DNA of 64,000 nucleotides from Acetobacteraceae bacterium AT-5844. GTDB taxonomy: Bacteria; Pseudomonadota; Alphaproteobacteria; Acetobacterales; Acetobacteraceae. Shown here in pieces: positions 26,558 through 34,461 of the stretch. The DNA is taken from positions 3,043 to 67,042 of the forward strand of contig JH599972.1 in NCBI GenBank assembly GCA_000245075.1, written 5' to 3'. A model generated the notes under the pieces. That model searched no databases, was not told the DNA's origin, and was given only the letters and a program-made list of their open reading frames with translations. How positions within the stretch are numbered: position 1 is the stretch's first letter; every line of letters begins with the position of its first letter. The position numbers and the translations under genes are program-made.

Positions 26558-27735
26558 CAGCCGGCGCTGGAGACGGGCTGCTCAAGCCCCGTGGGGTAGA
26601 GCTTGCGCGTGTCCTCGCGCTTCTGCAGCCACCAGGCGTAGGGGCGCGGCAGCAGCTCGTGCGGCTTGGCCATGCCCAGCGCGGCGGCGGCATGCACCGG
26701 CCAATTCGGGTCCCACATCATCTCCCGCGCCAGGGCCACGAGGTCGCACTTGCCTTCGGCGAGATAGCCCTCGGCCTGATGCGCCTCGGTGATCAGCCCG
26801 ACGGCCATGGTGCGAATGCCCGTCTCGCGCTTGATGTGATCAGCGAAGGGAACGTGGTAGCCAGGCACGCGCGGGACGACATGCAGTGTCAGCGGCCCCT
26901 CAATGCCACCCGAGGAGCAATCCAGCAGGTCCACGCCCCGTGCCTTCAGCTCGGCGGCCAGGATGGTGGTGTCCTCAAGGCTCCAGATGCCGCCACGGCC
27001 ATCCACGCAGGATGCACGGAAGAACAGGGGACGGTCCGCTGGCCACGCCGCGCGGACGGCCTCGATCAATTCCAGCCCGAAGCGCATGCGGCCCTGGATG
27101 TCGCCGCCATAACCATCCTTCCGCTTGTTGGTGATGGGCGAAAGAAATTGCTGAATGATGTAGCCGTGCGCGCCGTGGATTTCGCAGATATCGAAGCCGG
27201 CATCGAGGGTGCGCTTGGCGGCGTCCACATGCAGCTGGATGACGTAGCGGATGTCATCCTGGTCCATTTCCTTCGGCACCATCGCGCCTTCCTTGAAGGG
27301 AATGGGGCTGGGCGCGAGACCGGCCCAGGGGGCGCGGCCATTCGCCGCATCCGCCTCGCCCAGCGGCGCGAAGCCATCCCACGGCGCGCGCGTCGCCACC
27401 TTGCGGCCCGCATGGCCAAGCTGCATCGCCGCCGCCGCGCCCTGGCCACGGATGAAATCCGTCACCCGGCGCCAGGCCTTCACCTGCGCATCCGTATAGA
27501 TGCCGGGGCAGTCATAGGTCTTGCGGGACCGTTCGGAGACCGAGGTCTCCTCACAGAAGACGACGCCGGCGCCGCCCATGGCGAACTTGCCGAGATGCAC
27601 GAGATGCCAGTCGGTGGGCGCCCCGTCCACCGAGGAATATTGCGACATCGGGGAGACCACGATGCGGTTGCGCAGCGTCAGGCCGCGCAGCGTCAGGGGT
27701 GAAAAAAGCACGGGCTGTGCGGCGGTCTCGGTCAT
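26557..27735 (-). CDS. Old Yellow Enzyme-family NADH:flavin oxidoreductase (YqjM-like)
   Basis: FMN-dependent ene-reductase of 392 aa with an (alpha/beta)8 barrel. Visible landmarks are LRNRIVVSPMSQYSSVDG, the substrate-binding pair HGAHGY, and FLSPITNKRKDGYGG with the following GRMRF phosphate/FMN segment. The barrel end reads AVGLITEAHQAEGYL and DLVALAREMMWDPNW. The substrate site HxxH (instead of HxxN) and the active-site Cys in VVFCEE-like positions are YqjM-class features. The start at 27735 follows AAGGAA. The GntR gene lies 34 bp upstream on the same strand. It probably reduces an activated alkene; the natural substrate is unknown. Confidence 0.9.
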   Translation of the reverse strand: MTETAAQPVLFSPLTLRGLTLRNRIVVSPMSQYSSVDGAPTDWHLVHLGKFAMGGAGVVFCEETSVSERSRKTYDCPGIYTDAQVKAWRRVTDFIRGQGAAAAMQLGHAGRKVATRAPWDGFAPLGEADAANGRAPWAGLAPSPIPFKEGAMVPKEMDQDDIRYVIQLHVDAAKRTLDAGFDICEIHGAHGYIIQQFLSPITNKRKDGYGGDIQGRMRFGLELIEAVRAAWPADRPLFFRASCVDGRGGIWSLEDTTILAAELKARGVDLLDCSSGGIEGPLTLHVVPRVPGYHVPFADHIKRETGIRTMAVGLITEAHQAEGYLAEGKCDLVALAREMMWDPNWPVHAAAALGMAKPHELLPRPYAWWLQKREDTRKLYPTGLEQPVSSAG

Positions 27736-27769
27736 CGGTCGTTCCTTCGGCAATCGGGTGACGCGGCCG

Positions 27770-28447
27770 TCACAGCGCGGCGAGGCGGCGCAGGATGGCG
27801 GCGCGGAGGGAGTCCACATGGGCGGCCATGGCATTCCGCGCGCCTGTGGCATCGCCCGCCGCCAGGGCGTTGATGATGGCGGTGTACTGCCCGCAGGAGT
27901 CTTCGAGCCGGGCTGGCTCCCCGGGCGTCGCGAAGAGCAGCATCCGGCGGCGGAGGTCCTCCAGCAGGCGCGCCAGCGTAGGGTTGCCCGCGGCCGCCGC
28001 GATGGCGCGGTGCAGCTCGATATCGATCGCCAGCCGCTCCTCTTGCCGCTGCCGCAGCGGGCGGTCCTCTCGCGGCAAGGCGGCCTCGCGCCGGCTCAGG
28101 GATTGCAGCAGCGCCGGGTCCATCCGCCCCGCGGCAAGGCTGGCGGCCTCGCCCTCCAGCAGCCGGCGGAGGTGCTGGATTTCGAGGAATTCCTCGACCG
28201 TGATGCGGCGTACGCGCAGCACCCCACCCGGTAGCCGTTCCAACAGCCCCTCGCCTTCCAGCCGGCGGAGCGCCTCCCGCAACGGGGTGCGGGAGATACC
28301 CAGATCGGCGGCCACGGCACGCTCCGAAATGGGCTGGTCCAGCGGCAGGCGATGGGTCAGCAGCATCTCGTGGAGAGCCGCATAGGCGCCATCCGCCATG
28401 TTGCCGCGCGGAGCGGCCTGCTGGTCGTTCTGGGCCTCTGCCTGCAT
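27770..28447 (-). CDS. GntR-family (FadR/FCD subfamily) transcriptional regulator
   Basis: Regulator of 225 aa: winged helix at about residues 17-85 (PISERAVAADLGISRTPLRE, then ALRRLEGEGLLERLPGG) and an all-helical FCD effector domain (about 95-220) with the metal-ligand-like pattern DIELHRAIAAAAGN. The start at 28447 is preceded by GGAAGGTGAAG. It is co-directional with the Old Yellow Enzyme gene and divergent from a Bug receptor gene, so it probably controls both. A perfect ATAAC-AGC-GTTAT dyad (28507-28519) in the divergent spacer is its likely operator. FCD effectors are usually small carboxylates. Confidence 0.92.
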   Translation of the reverse strand: MQAEAQNDQQAAPRGNMADGAYAALHEMLLTHRLPLDQPISERAVAADLGISRTPLREALRRLEGEGLLERLPGGVLRVRRITVEEFLEIQHLRRLLEGEAASLAAGRMDPALLQSLSRREAALPREDRPLRQRQEERLAIDIELHRAIAAAAGNPTLARLLEDLRRRMLLFATPGEPARLEDSCGQYTAIINALAAGDATGARNAMAAHVDSLRAAILRRLAAL

Positions 28448-28506
28448 CGGCGCTTCACCTTCCGCCACGAGATCCGGGCCGCCACGCGCTGGCTTGGCCG
28501 AGCGGC

Positions 28507-28519
28507 ATAACAGCGTTAT
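28507..28519. promoter_or_regulatory. Perfect dyad, likely GntR operator
   Basis: ATAAC (28507-28511), AGC, GTTAT (28515-28519) form a perfect 13-bp inverted repeat 60 bp upstream of the GntR start and 113 bp upstream of the Bug receptor start. The length and AT-rich half-sites fit FCD-type GntR operators. Confidence 0.6.
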
Positions 28520-28631
28520 ACCACTCGTATTCCAGCCCACAACCGGCGTAGACCGGCATTGGGCGACGCCAGACGCCTACGGCTCCCGCCTTCCCCGCGC
28601 GCACCATCGCGCCGTGTTCTGGAGCACCCCT

Positions 28632-29591
28632 ATGCCCCTACCGACCCGCCGCGCGGTGCTGGGCGCCGGCCTTGCCACCCTGGCCATGCCGCGCCTGGCG
28701 CGCGCTGCCGGCTACCCGGACCACCCCGTCACGCTGATCGTCCCCTTCGGCGCGGGCGGGGGGAACGACATCACGGCCCGCACGCTGGGGCAGTTCCTGG
28801 AGAAGGAGCTGGGCCAGCCTTTCGTCGTGCAGAACCGGCCGGGCGCGGGTGGCGAGATCGGCATCAACGCCGTCGCCGATGCGAAGCCGGATGGCTACAC
28901 CTTCGGCATCCTGAACACGCCGGGGCTCGTCACCATCCCGATCGAGCGCCAGCCACGCTGGTCGCTGGAGAGCTTCACCTTCGTGGCGGGGCTGGTCGAG
29001 GACCCCGGCATCATCGCCGTGCATCCGGACAGCGGCATCCGCTCCGCCGCCGATCTGGTCGCGGCGGCGAAGCGGGAAGACGGCTTCACCATTGCCGCAC
29101 AGGGGCTCGGCTCCACCAGCTTTCTCTCCGTGCGGATGCTGGAGCAGGCGGCGGGCGTGCGCCTTGAGCCGGTGATTTACCCCTCCCTGCCGCAGGGCGT
29201 GCTGGCGCTTGGCCAGAAGGAAGTACGGGGCGCTGCCGCCAATCTCGGCGAGGGCCAGACCATGGCGCAGGGCAAGCCCTGGCAGGTTATCGGCGTGATG
29301 GCCGAAGCGCGCTCTCCACTCGCGCCGGAGCTGCCGACCTTCAGGGAACAGGGCTACGACATCACCATCGGCAGCCTTCGTGGCTTTGTCGGCCCGAAGG
29401 GCATTCCGGCGGAGATCACGGGGCGGCTTGGCGCAGCCATCGGGAAGGTCTTTGCCGACCCGGAATTCGTCGCTCTCGCGGCCCGCACCCAGCAGCCACT
29501 ACGGTTGCTGCGGCAGGACGCCTATGGCGCGCATCTGCAGCAGGCCGACCAAAAGTTCCGTGCTCTCTGGGCTGCCAAGCCCTGGATCTGA
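28632..29591 (+). CDS. Bug/TctC-family solute receptor next to the pyrimidine operon
   Basis: Periplasmic receptor of 319 aa. The signal peptide has a twin arginine (TRRAVLGAGLATLAMPRLAR) and is cut near ARA-AGY. The mature part begins with the Bug block YPDHPVTLIVPFGAGGGNDI, then VVQNRPGAGGEIGINAV. The start at 28632 follows GGAG. It lies between a divergent GntR gene and a convergent LysR gene that in turn controls, by position, the pyrK-pyrD-pyrE operon. A ligand such as orotate or another cyclic acid is conceivable but is only a guess from context. No membrane subunits are present. Confidence 0.9.
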   Translation: MPLPTRRAVLGAGLATLAMPRLARAAGYPDHPVTLIVPFGAGGGNDITARTLGQFLEKELGQPFVVQNRPGAGGEIGINAVADAKPDGYTFGILNTPGLVTIPIERQPRWSLESFTFVAGLVEDPGIIAVHPDSGIRSAADLVAAAKREDGFTIAAQGLGSTSFLSVRMLEQAAGVRLEPVIYPSLPQGVLALGQKEVRGAAANLGEGQTMAQGKPWQVIGVMAEARSPLAPELPTFREQGYDITIGSLRGFVGPKGIPAEITGRLGAAIGKVFADPEFVALAARTQQPLRLLRQDAYGAHLQQADQKFRALWAAKPWI

Positions 29592-29603
29592 CACGGCGAC
29601 GCC

Positions 29604-30542
29604 TTACGGCGTACCATCGGCGGCGGCGCAATCCTGCATCGCCTGGCCGATCAGCGCGGCGGCCGCCTCCGCCGCCACGGGCAGCGCACTATCCGCCCGG
29701 GCATAAAGGCCAAGCTCGCTGAGCACCGGCCGACCCTGGTGGTGCAACGGGATATGGAGCAGCTCCCGCTGCTCCAGCGCGGTCTCGATGCCCACGCGCG
29801 TCATGAACGCCACGCCCATGCCGCGCAGGGCCAGCTGCTTCATCATCTCCACCGACCCTGCCTCGAACTGGCCGCGGTCCCGCACGCGCGACTGAAAGAA
29901 CAGCGGGTGCAGCTGGTCGCGGTTCGCGAAGTTCATCTTGGGCAGGATCAGCGGCTGATCGGTGCAGTCGCGCAGGGTTACCGCCTCCCGCCCGGCCAGG
30001 GGTGAATCCGCGCGCACCACGGCTCCCAGCCGCAGCCGCACCATGGCGAGCTGCCGCAATTCCGCCCGCCGCCGCACCTCGAAGGCGAGGCCCAGATGCA
30101 CGTCGCCTTCGCTGATCGCGGCGGGGATGCGGCCGGTCTCCAGGATGCCGATGCCGAAGGACAGGCGGGGATGAACGCGGTGTGCTGCCTCCAGCGCAGC
30201 GGGCACAATTCGGTGGCACACCCCCTCCAGCGTCGCCAGCTCCACATGACCCACGCGAAGGCCCTGGATGGCATCGAGCTCCGAGGCCGTCCGCTCCAGG
30301 TCCCGCACAACGGTGGTGACGTGGTGGGCCATGACCTCACCGGCAGCGGTCAGTTTCAGCCCGCCCGGCAGTCGCTCGAACAGCGGCGCCCCCACCTCGG
30401 CCTCCAGCTTCAGGATCTGCCGGTTCACCGCTGAGGAAGCGACGTTCAGCTGCCGCGCGCCCTCCCGGATGGAGCCGGCGCGGCGCACCGCATCGAAATA
30501 CTGCAGGGAGGGGGCATGGATGCGGAGGGTACGGGCTTTCAT
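29604..30542 (-). CDS. LysR-family transcriptional regulator (divergent from pyrK-pyrD operon)
   Basis: Regulator of 312 aa. The helix-turn-helix occupies about residues 8-65 (LQYFDAVRRAGSIREGARQL, NVASSAVNRQILKLE), followed by an effector domain. The start at 30542 (MKARTLRIH) is chosen over an upstream one at 30623, because the upstream 27 codons overlap the operator-like dyad and look non-coding. It diverges from pyrK; a 17-bp palindrome with exact T-N11-A geometry lies 30 bp before its ATG. This layout predicts that it controls the pyr operon in response to a pathway compound. Confidence 0.9.
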   Translation of the reverse strand: MKARTLRIHAPSLQYFDAVRRAGSIREGARQLNVASSAVNRQILKLEAEVGAPLFERLPGGLKLTAAGEVMAHHVTTVVRDLERTASELDAIQGLRVGHVELATLEGVCHRIVPAALEAAHRVHPRLSFGIGILETGRIPAAISEGDVHLGLAFEVRRRAELRQLAMVRLRLGAVVRADSPLAGREAVTLRDCTDQPLILPKMNFANRDQLHPLFFQSRVRDRGQFEAGSVEMMKQLALRGMGVAFMTRVGIETALEQRELLHIPLHHQGRPVLSELGLYARADSALPVAAEAAAALIGQAMQDCAAADGTP

Positions 30543-30571
30543 GGGTCCGGCCGGGCAGGAGATGGGTTGCT

Positions 30572-30588
30572 GATGCCGATTCGGCATC
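30572..30588. promoter_or_regulatory. Perfect LysR-type box in the LysR/pyrK spacer
   Basis: GATGCCGA-T-TCGGCATC is a perfect 17-bp palindrome. It contains T-N11-A (T at 30574, A at 30586) inside the interrupted dyad ATGCC-N5-GGCAT, exactly the geometry expected for a LysR-type operator. It sits 30 bp upstream of the LysR start and 115 bp upstream of pyrK. Confidence 0.65.
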
Positions 30589-30703
30589 GGCTCAGGCGAA
30601 ATTTGGCGCTTCGGCGCACGCAAAACAGCCCCTTAAATGCTTGTCTCGCCTGACCAGCGAGGGAAGATCGAGGTTCACCACTGGCCATGGGAGACTCCGT
30701 GCC

Positions 30704-31528
30704 GTGAATGCCATCAACGAGCCCCCCTTCCAGCCACGCTCGGGCACCGAAGCGGCGGAGGTCCTGTTCAACACGCCGGTCAGCGGCGAATACCGGCACA
30801 TGGCCGTGAGTTGCTCTCCCTTGGCCGCGAGCGCCGCGCCCGGGCAGTTCTTTCAGTTGCTCTGCCCTGCCCCGCCGGGCGAGGCACCCTTCTTCCGCCG
30901 GCCGATGAGCCTGTATGGCGCGGACCCGGCCTCTGGCACGGTCGAGTTCCTCTATAAGGTGACGGGCACCGGCACGCGCGGCCTCGCGACGCTGGGAAGC
31001 GGCGACCGCCTCGACATGCTCGGCCCGCTGGGGCACGGCTTCACCTTGCAGCCTGGGTGGCGGAACATCGTCGTGGTAGGGCGCGGGGCGGGCCTCGCAA
31101 CCCTGGGGCCACTGGCAAGGGCGGCGAAAGCACGCGGCATTGGCATTACCGCCATCCTCAGTGCGCGGCGGCCGGAGCTGGTGGTCTCTGCCGCGCTGTT
31201 CCGGGAGCAGGGCGCGGAGGTGCTTTCCGTCACCGAAAGCGAAGGCACCAGCGACCCCGCCCAGGTTGAGGTATTGCTTCGCCGGCTGATTGCCGAAGGG
31301 CGGTGCGACGCCTTCTTCACCTGCGGCTCCGCGCGGTTGCTGCGTGTGCAGCAAAGCCTGGCCACGGAGTTCGGGCTGCCGGGCCAGGTGGCCATGGAGC
31401 AGCAGATGGCCTGCGGGCTCGGCATGTGTTTCTGCTGCGTGCGGGAATTCAATGTGGGCGGCAGCATCGTCCATAAGCGTGTGTGCTGGGACGGGCCGGT
31501 CTTCGACATGCGGGAGGCGCTGCCATGA
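30704..31528 (+). CDS. pyrK: Dihydroorotate dehydrogenase electron-transfer subunit (PyrK-like)
   Basis: Iron-sulfur flavoprotein of about 274 aa that passes electrons between NAD(H) and the PyrD subunit of class 1B dihydroorotate dehydrogenase. The FAD site is FFRRPMSLYG. The nucleotide-binding region starts NIVVVGRGAGLATLGPLAR. The [2Fe-2S] cysteines are in ACGLGMCFCCV plus a fourth Cys in HKRVCWDGPVF. The GTG at 30704 has GGAG about 10 nt upstream and is preferred; a TTG at 30641 would add 21 residues without family character. It overlaps pyrD by 4 bp. PyrK-type subunits are common in Gram-positives and uncommon in alphaproteobacteria, which usually use class 2 PyrD. Confidence 0.88.
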   Translation: MNAINEPPFQPRSGTEAAEVLFNTPVSGEYRHMAVSCSPLAASAAPGQFFQLLCPAPPGEAPFFRRPMSLYGADPASGTVEFLYKVTGTGTRGLATLGSGDRLDMLGPLGHGFTLQPGWRNIVVVGRGAGLATLGPLARAAKARGIGITAILSARRPELVVSAALFREQGAEVLSVTESEGTSDPAQVEVLLRRLIAEGRCDAFFTCGSARLLRVQQSLATEFGLPGQVAMEQQMACGLGMCFCCVREFNVGGSIVHKRVCWDGPVFDMREALP

Positions 31529-32472
31529 CGGATATGAGCGTGCGCATTGGTGGACTCACCCTCGCCAATCCGGTCATGCCTGCCTCCGGCACCTTCGCCG
31601 AAGGGCTGGCGGGTGTGGTCGATCTCAACCGGATCGGCGCCCTGGTCACGAAGACGATCACGCGCGAGTTGCGCGAGGGAAATCCACTGCCCCGCGTGGC
31701 GGAAGTTGCGAGCGGCATGCTGAATGCCATTGGCATTCCCTCCAAGGGTGTTCCCTACTTTCTGGAGAACAGCCTGCCTTTCTACCGGCGCTTTGCACCG
31801 CCGCTGGTGGTCAGCATCTCCGCGCCGACGGCGGAGGGTTTCGCTCGGCTGGCCGCGGAGGTGAGCGTGCCGGGCGTCACGGCGATCGAAGCCAATATCT
31901 CCTGTCCCAATATCGAGGAAGACGGCCGCGCCTTCGCCATGCGCGCCGCCTCCGCCGCCGCCGTCATGCGGAAGTTGCGGGCGGCGACCGCCCTCCCCCT
32001 CTGGGCGAAGCTGACACCGAATACCGGCGAGATCGCCGAAGTGGCGCTGGCTTGTGAGGAAGCGGGCGCCGATGCGCTGGTGGTGGCCAACACCATCCTG
32101 GCCATGTCCATCGACCTGAAAACCTTCAGGCCGCGGCTGGGCAATGTCATGGGCGGCCTCTCCGGCCCCGCCATCAAGCCCATCGTCTTGCGGCAGGTGT
32201 ATCAGTGCGCCCGTGTTGCGCGCATTCCCGTCATCGGCTGCGGCGGCATCGCCACGGCGGAGGATGCCGCCGAATACATGCTGGCCGGTGCGGCGGCCGT
32301 GCAGGTCGGCACCGCCACCTTCCTGCAACCCAATGCCATGACGGACATCATCGACGGCCTCGACCGCTTCTGCGCGGCGCGGGGCATGGCCAGCGTCGCC
32401 GAGCTGACGGGCGCGCTCCGCCGAGAGGAGACACAGGACATGCAGCTTTCCGAGGTGATGCCAACGCCATGA
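31525..32472 (+). CDS. pyrD: Class 1B dihydroorotate dehydrogenase catalytic subunit
   Basis: FMN barrel enzyme of 315 aa interconverting dihydroorotate and orotate. It opens with VRIGGLTLANPVMPASGTFA. The class 1 active-site Cys is in EANISCPNIEEDGRAF (class 2 enzymes have Ser). FMN-phosphate segments are VIGCGGIATAEDAAEYMLAG and AVQVGTATF. No membrane-binding N-terminal helix is present, so it is soluble, as expected for 1B. ATGA overlaps couple it to pyrK upstream and the M20 hydrolase downstream. Because 1B enzymes use NAD, the reaction can run in reverse, as in orotate-fermenting bacteria. Confidence 0.9.
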   Translation: MTDMSVRIGGLTLANPVMPASGTFAEGLAGVVDLNRIGALVTKTITRELREGNPLPRVAEVASGMLNAIGIPSKGVPYFLENSLPFYRRFAPPLVVSISAPTAEGFARLAAEVSVPGVTAIEANISCPNIEEDGRAFAMRAASAAAVMRKLRAATALPLWAKLTPNTGEIAEVALACEEAGADALVVANTILAMSIDLKTFRPRLGNVMGGLSGPAIKPIVLRQVYQCARVARIPVIGCGGIATAEDAAEYMLAGAAAVQVGTATFLQPNAMTDIIDGLDRFCAARGMASVAELTGALRREETQDMQLSEVMPTP

Positions 32473-33716
32473 CGGACGGCCTGGCCGAACGGCTTTTCGA
32501 CCAGCTGCGCGCCGAGAGCTTCGACGGCGTCGGCATTACCCGGGAATGCTACACCAAGACCGAAACGCGGGCCCTGCGGATCATCGAGGCGGAAGCCCAG
32601 CGCCTTGGGCTCGCCACCAGTTGGGACGCCGGTGCCAACCTCTGGGCCGAACTTCCCGGCACGGAGCCGTCGCTGCCGGCCGTTGCCTGCGGATCGCATC
32701 TCGATTCCGTGCCCCAAGGCGGCAATTTCGATGGTGCGGCGGGGGTGATTGCCGGGCTGCAGGCCATCGCAAAGCTGAAGGAAGAGGGCTTCCAGCCCCG
32801 TCGCTCCATCCGCCTGCTGGCTTTGCGCGGAGAGGAAAGCGCTTTCTACGGCCAGGCCTATCTCGGTTCCCTCGCGCTGTTCGGCAGGCTGCGGGGAGAG
32901 GATCTCGCCACCACCAATGTCTCCAGCGGGCGTAAGCTCGGCGATGCGATGGCCTCGGTTGGCGTCGATGTGGCGCGGGTTGAACAGGGGGAGAAGCTGC
33001 TGGACCCGGCCTCCCTCGCCTGCTGGCTGGAGCTGCATATTGAACAGGGCCCGGTGCTGCTGGCGCGCGACATGCCCGCCGCCATCGTCACCGGCATCCG
33101 GGGGAATGTGCGTCACCGCGCGGTGGAGTGCCTCGGCGAGGCCGGCCACTCCGGCGCGGTGCCTCGCTGGTTGCGGCATGACACCGTGTTCGCCGTGGCC
33201 GACCTCATCACGCGGCTGGACCGGCACTGGCGGACATTGCTGGAGCGTGGGCGGGACCTCGTCATCACCTCCGGCATTATCGGCACGGACCCGGCAGAAC
33301 ACGCCATGGCCCGCATTCCGGGCAAGATGACCTTCTCGCTCGATATCCGCTCCCAGAGCCCGGAGACGCTGGAAGCCTTTTACGACCTGTTTCTCTCCGA
33401 ATGCGAGGGCATCGCCCAGGAGCGCGGCGTGCGCTTCACCACCGGGCGGCGGGTGGATGCGGCGCCCGCACAGATGGATGCGGGCCTGATCGAGACGCTG
33501 CGCACGCAATTGCGCGAGATGGGCCTGCCGGATGAGCCCATCCCCAGTGGCGCCGGGCATGATGCGGCGGTATTCGCCAATGCCGGCGTTCCGAGCGGGA
33601 TGATCTTCGTCCGCAACGCCAATGGCTCCCATAACCCGAAGGAGTCCATGGAGATGAGCGACTTCCATGTCGGCGCCGAAGTGCTGCGGCGCGCCCTGCG
33701 GGAGCTGGCGGCATGA
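32469..33716 (+). CDS. M20-family N-carbamoyl-L-amino-acid hydrolase / ureidopropionase-type enzyme
   Basis: Zinc amidohydrolase of 415 aa. The metal and catalytic landmarks of the carbamoylase/allantoate-amidohydrolase branch are present: CGSHLDSVPQGGNFDGAAGV, RGEESAFYG, LELHIEQGPVL, GEAGHSGAVP and SGAGHDAAVFA with a final SHNPKE. These enzymes split N-carbamoyl amino acids to amino acid, CO2 and ammonia. It overlaps pyrD and pyrE by 4 bp each, so it is made together with them. In this setting N-carbamoyl-L-aspartate (ureidosuccinate), the ring-opened form of dihydroorotate, is the most attractive substrate. Beta-ureidopropionate is an alternative. Confidence 0.88.
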   Translation: MTDGLAERLFDQLRAESFDGVGITRECYTKTETRALRIIEAEAQRLGLATSWDAGANLWAELPGTEPSLPAVACGSHLDSVPQGGNFDGAAGVIAGLQAIAKLKEEGFQPRRSIRLLALRGEESAFYGQAYLGSLALFGRLRGEDLATTNVSSGRKLGDAMASVGVDVARVEQGEKLLDPASLACWLELHIEQGPVLLARDMPAAIVTGIRGNVRHRAVECLGEAGHSGAVPRWLRHDTVFAVADLITRLDRHWRTLLERGRDLVITSGIIGTDPAEHAMARIPGKMTFSLDIRSQSPETLEAFYDLFLSECEGIAQERGVRFTTGRRVDAAPAQMDAGLIETLRTQLREMGLPDEPIPSGAGHDAAVFANAGVPSGMIFVRNANGSHNPKESMEMSDFHVGAEVLRRALRELAA

Positions 33717-34405
33717 GCGGCGAGGAGCGCAGGGACGACCATGGCGCCATCACCGGCCGCATCGTCGCGCGGATGCTGCTGGAGGCGGGCGCCATCCGTG
33801 TCAGCCAGGCGCAGCCCTTCGTCCTGGCGGCGGGCTGGGCGAGCCCTGTCTATATCGATTGCCGGTTGCTGATCGGGGAGATGCGCTGGCGGCGGACGGT
33901 AACGGACCTCACCGTCGCCACGCTGCGTCGGTCGCCCTCCACGGATTTCGACATGGTGGCAGGGGCGGAAACGGCTGGTATTCCCTGGGCATCCTTCCTG
34001 GCGGAACGGCTCGATCTGCCGTTACGCTATGTGCGGAAGCGCTCTCTCGGCATCGGCCGCGATGCGCAGGTGGAGGGCGGCGATGTCGAGGGCCGCCATG
34101 TTCTCCTGGTCGATGACCTGACGACCGACGGCCACAGCAAGGCTGCCTTCACGCGCGGGCTGCGGCAGGCAGGAGCTACCGTGACCGACGCCTTCTCGAT
34201 CTTCCACCATGCGGTCTTCCCTGGTGGAAAGGAGAGGATGGCGTCGCTCGGCCTGCGCCTGCACAGCCTGGCGGGGTGGGAGGACCTGCTGCGGCTGGAG
34301 CCCACGGAAGGTCTGGACAAGGCCCAGCGGCAGTTGCTGGAGAAGTTTCTGGAAGACCCGGTCGGCTGGTCCTTCCGCAATGGCGGGCGCGGACGCGACA
34401 GCTGA
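33713..34405 (+). CDS. pyrE: Orotate phosphoribosyltransferase
   Basis: Enzyme of 230 aa joining orotate and PRPP to give OMP. The PRPP-binding motif is HVLLVDDLTTDGHSKAA (VDDLxTDGxS). The flexible catalytic loop YVRKRSLGIGRDAQVEGG and the upstream SPVYIDCRLLIG are of the long alphaproteobacterial type. It starts inside the stop codon of the carbamoylase gene (ATGA). It gives the operon a route from orotate into nucleotides alongside the possible breakdown route. It could also be the only PyrE of the cell; that cannot be judged here. Confidence 0.88.
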   Translation: MSGEERRDDHGAITGRIVARMLLEAGAIRVSQAQPFVLAAGWASPVYIDCRLLIGEMRWRRTVTDLTVATLRRSPSTDFDMVAGAETAGIPWASFLAERLDLPLRYVRKRSLGIGRDAQVEGGDVEGRHVLLVDDLTTDGHSKAAFTRGLRQAGATVTDAFSIFHHAVFPGGKERMASLGLRLHSLAGWEDLLRLEPTEGLDKAQRQLLEKFLEDPVGWSFRNGGRGRDS

Positions 34406-34461
34406 ACCGGAGGGCACCGCGCTCTTGCGTGGCTTGCGGGCCCGCGCGATAGATCGTGCCC

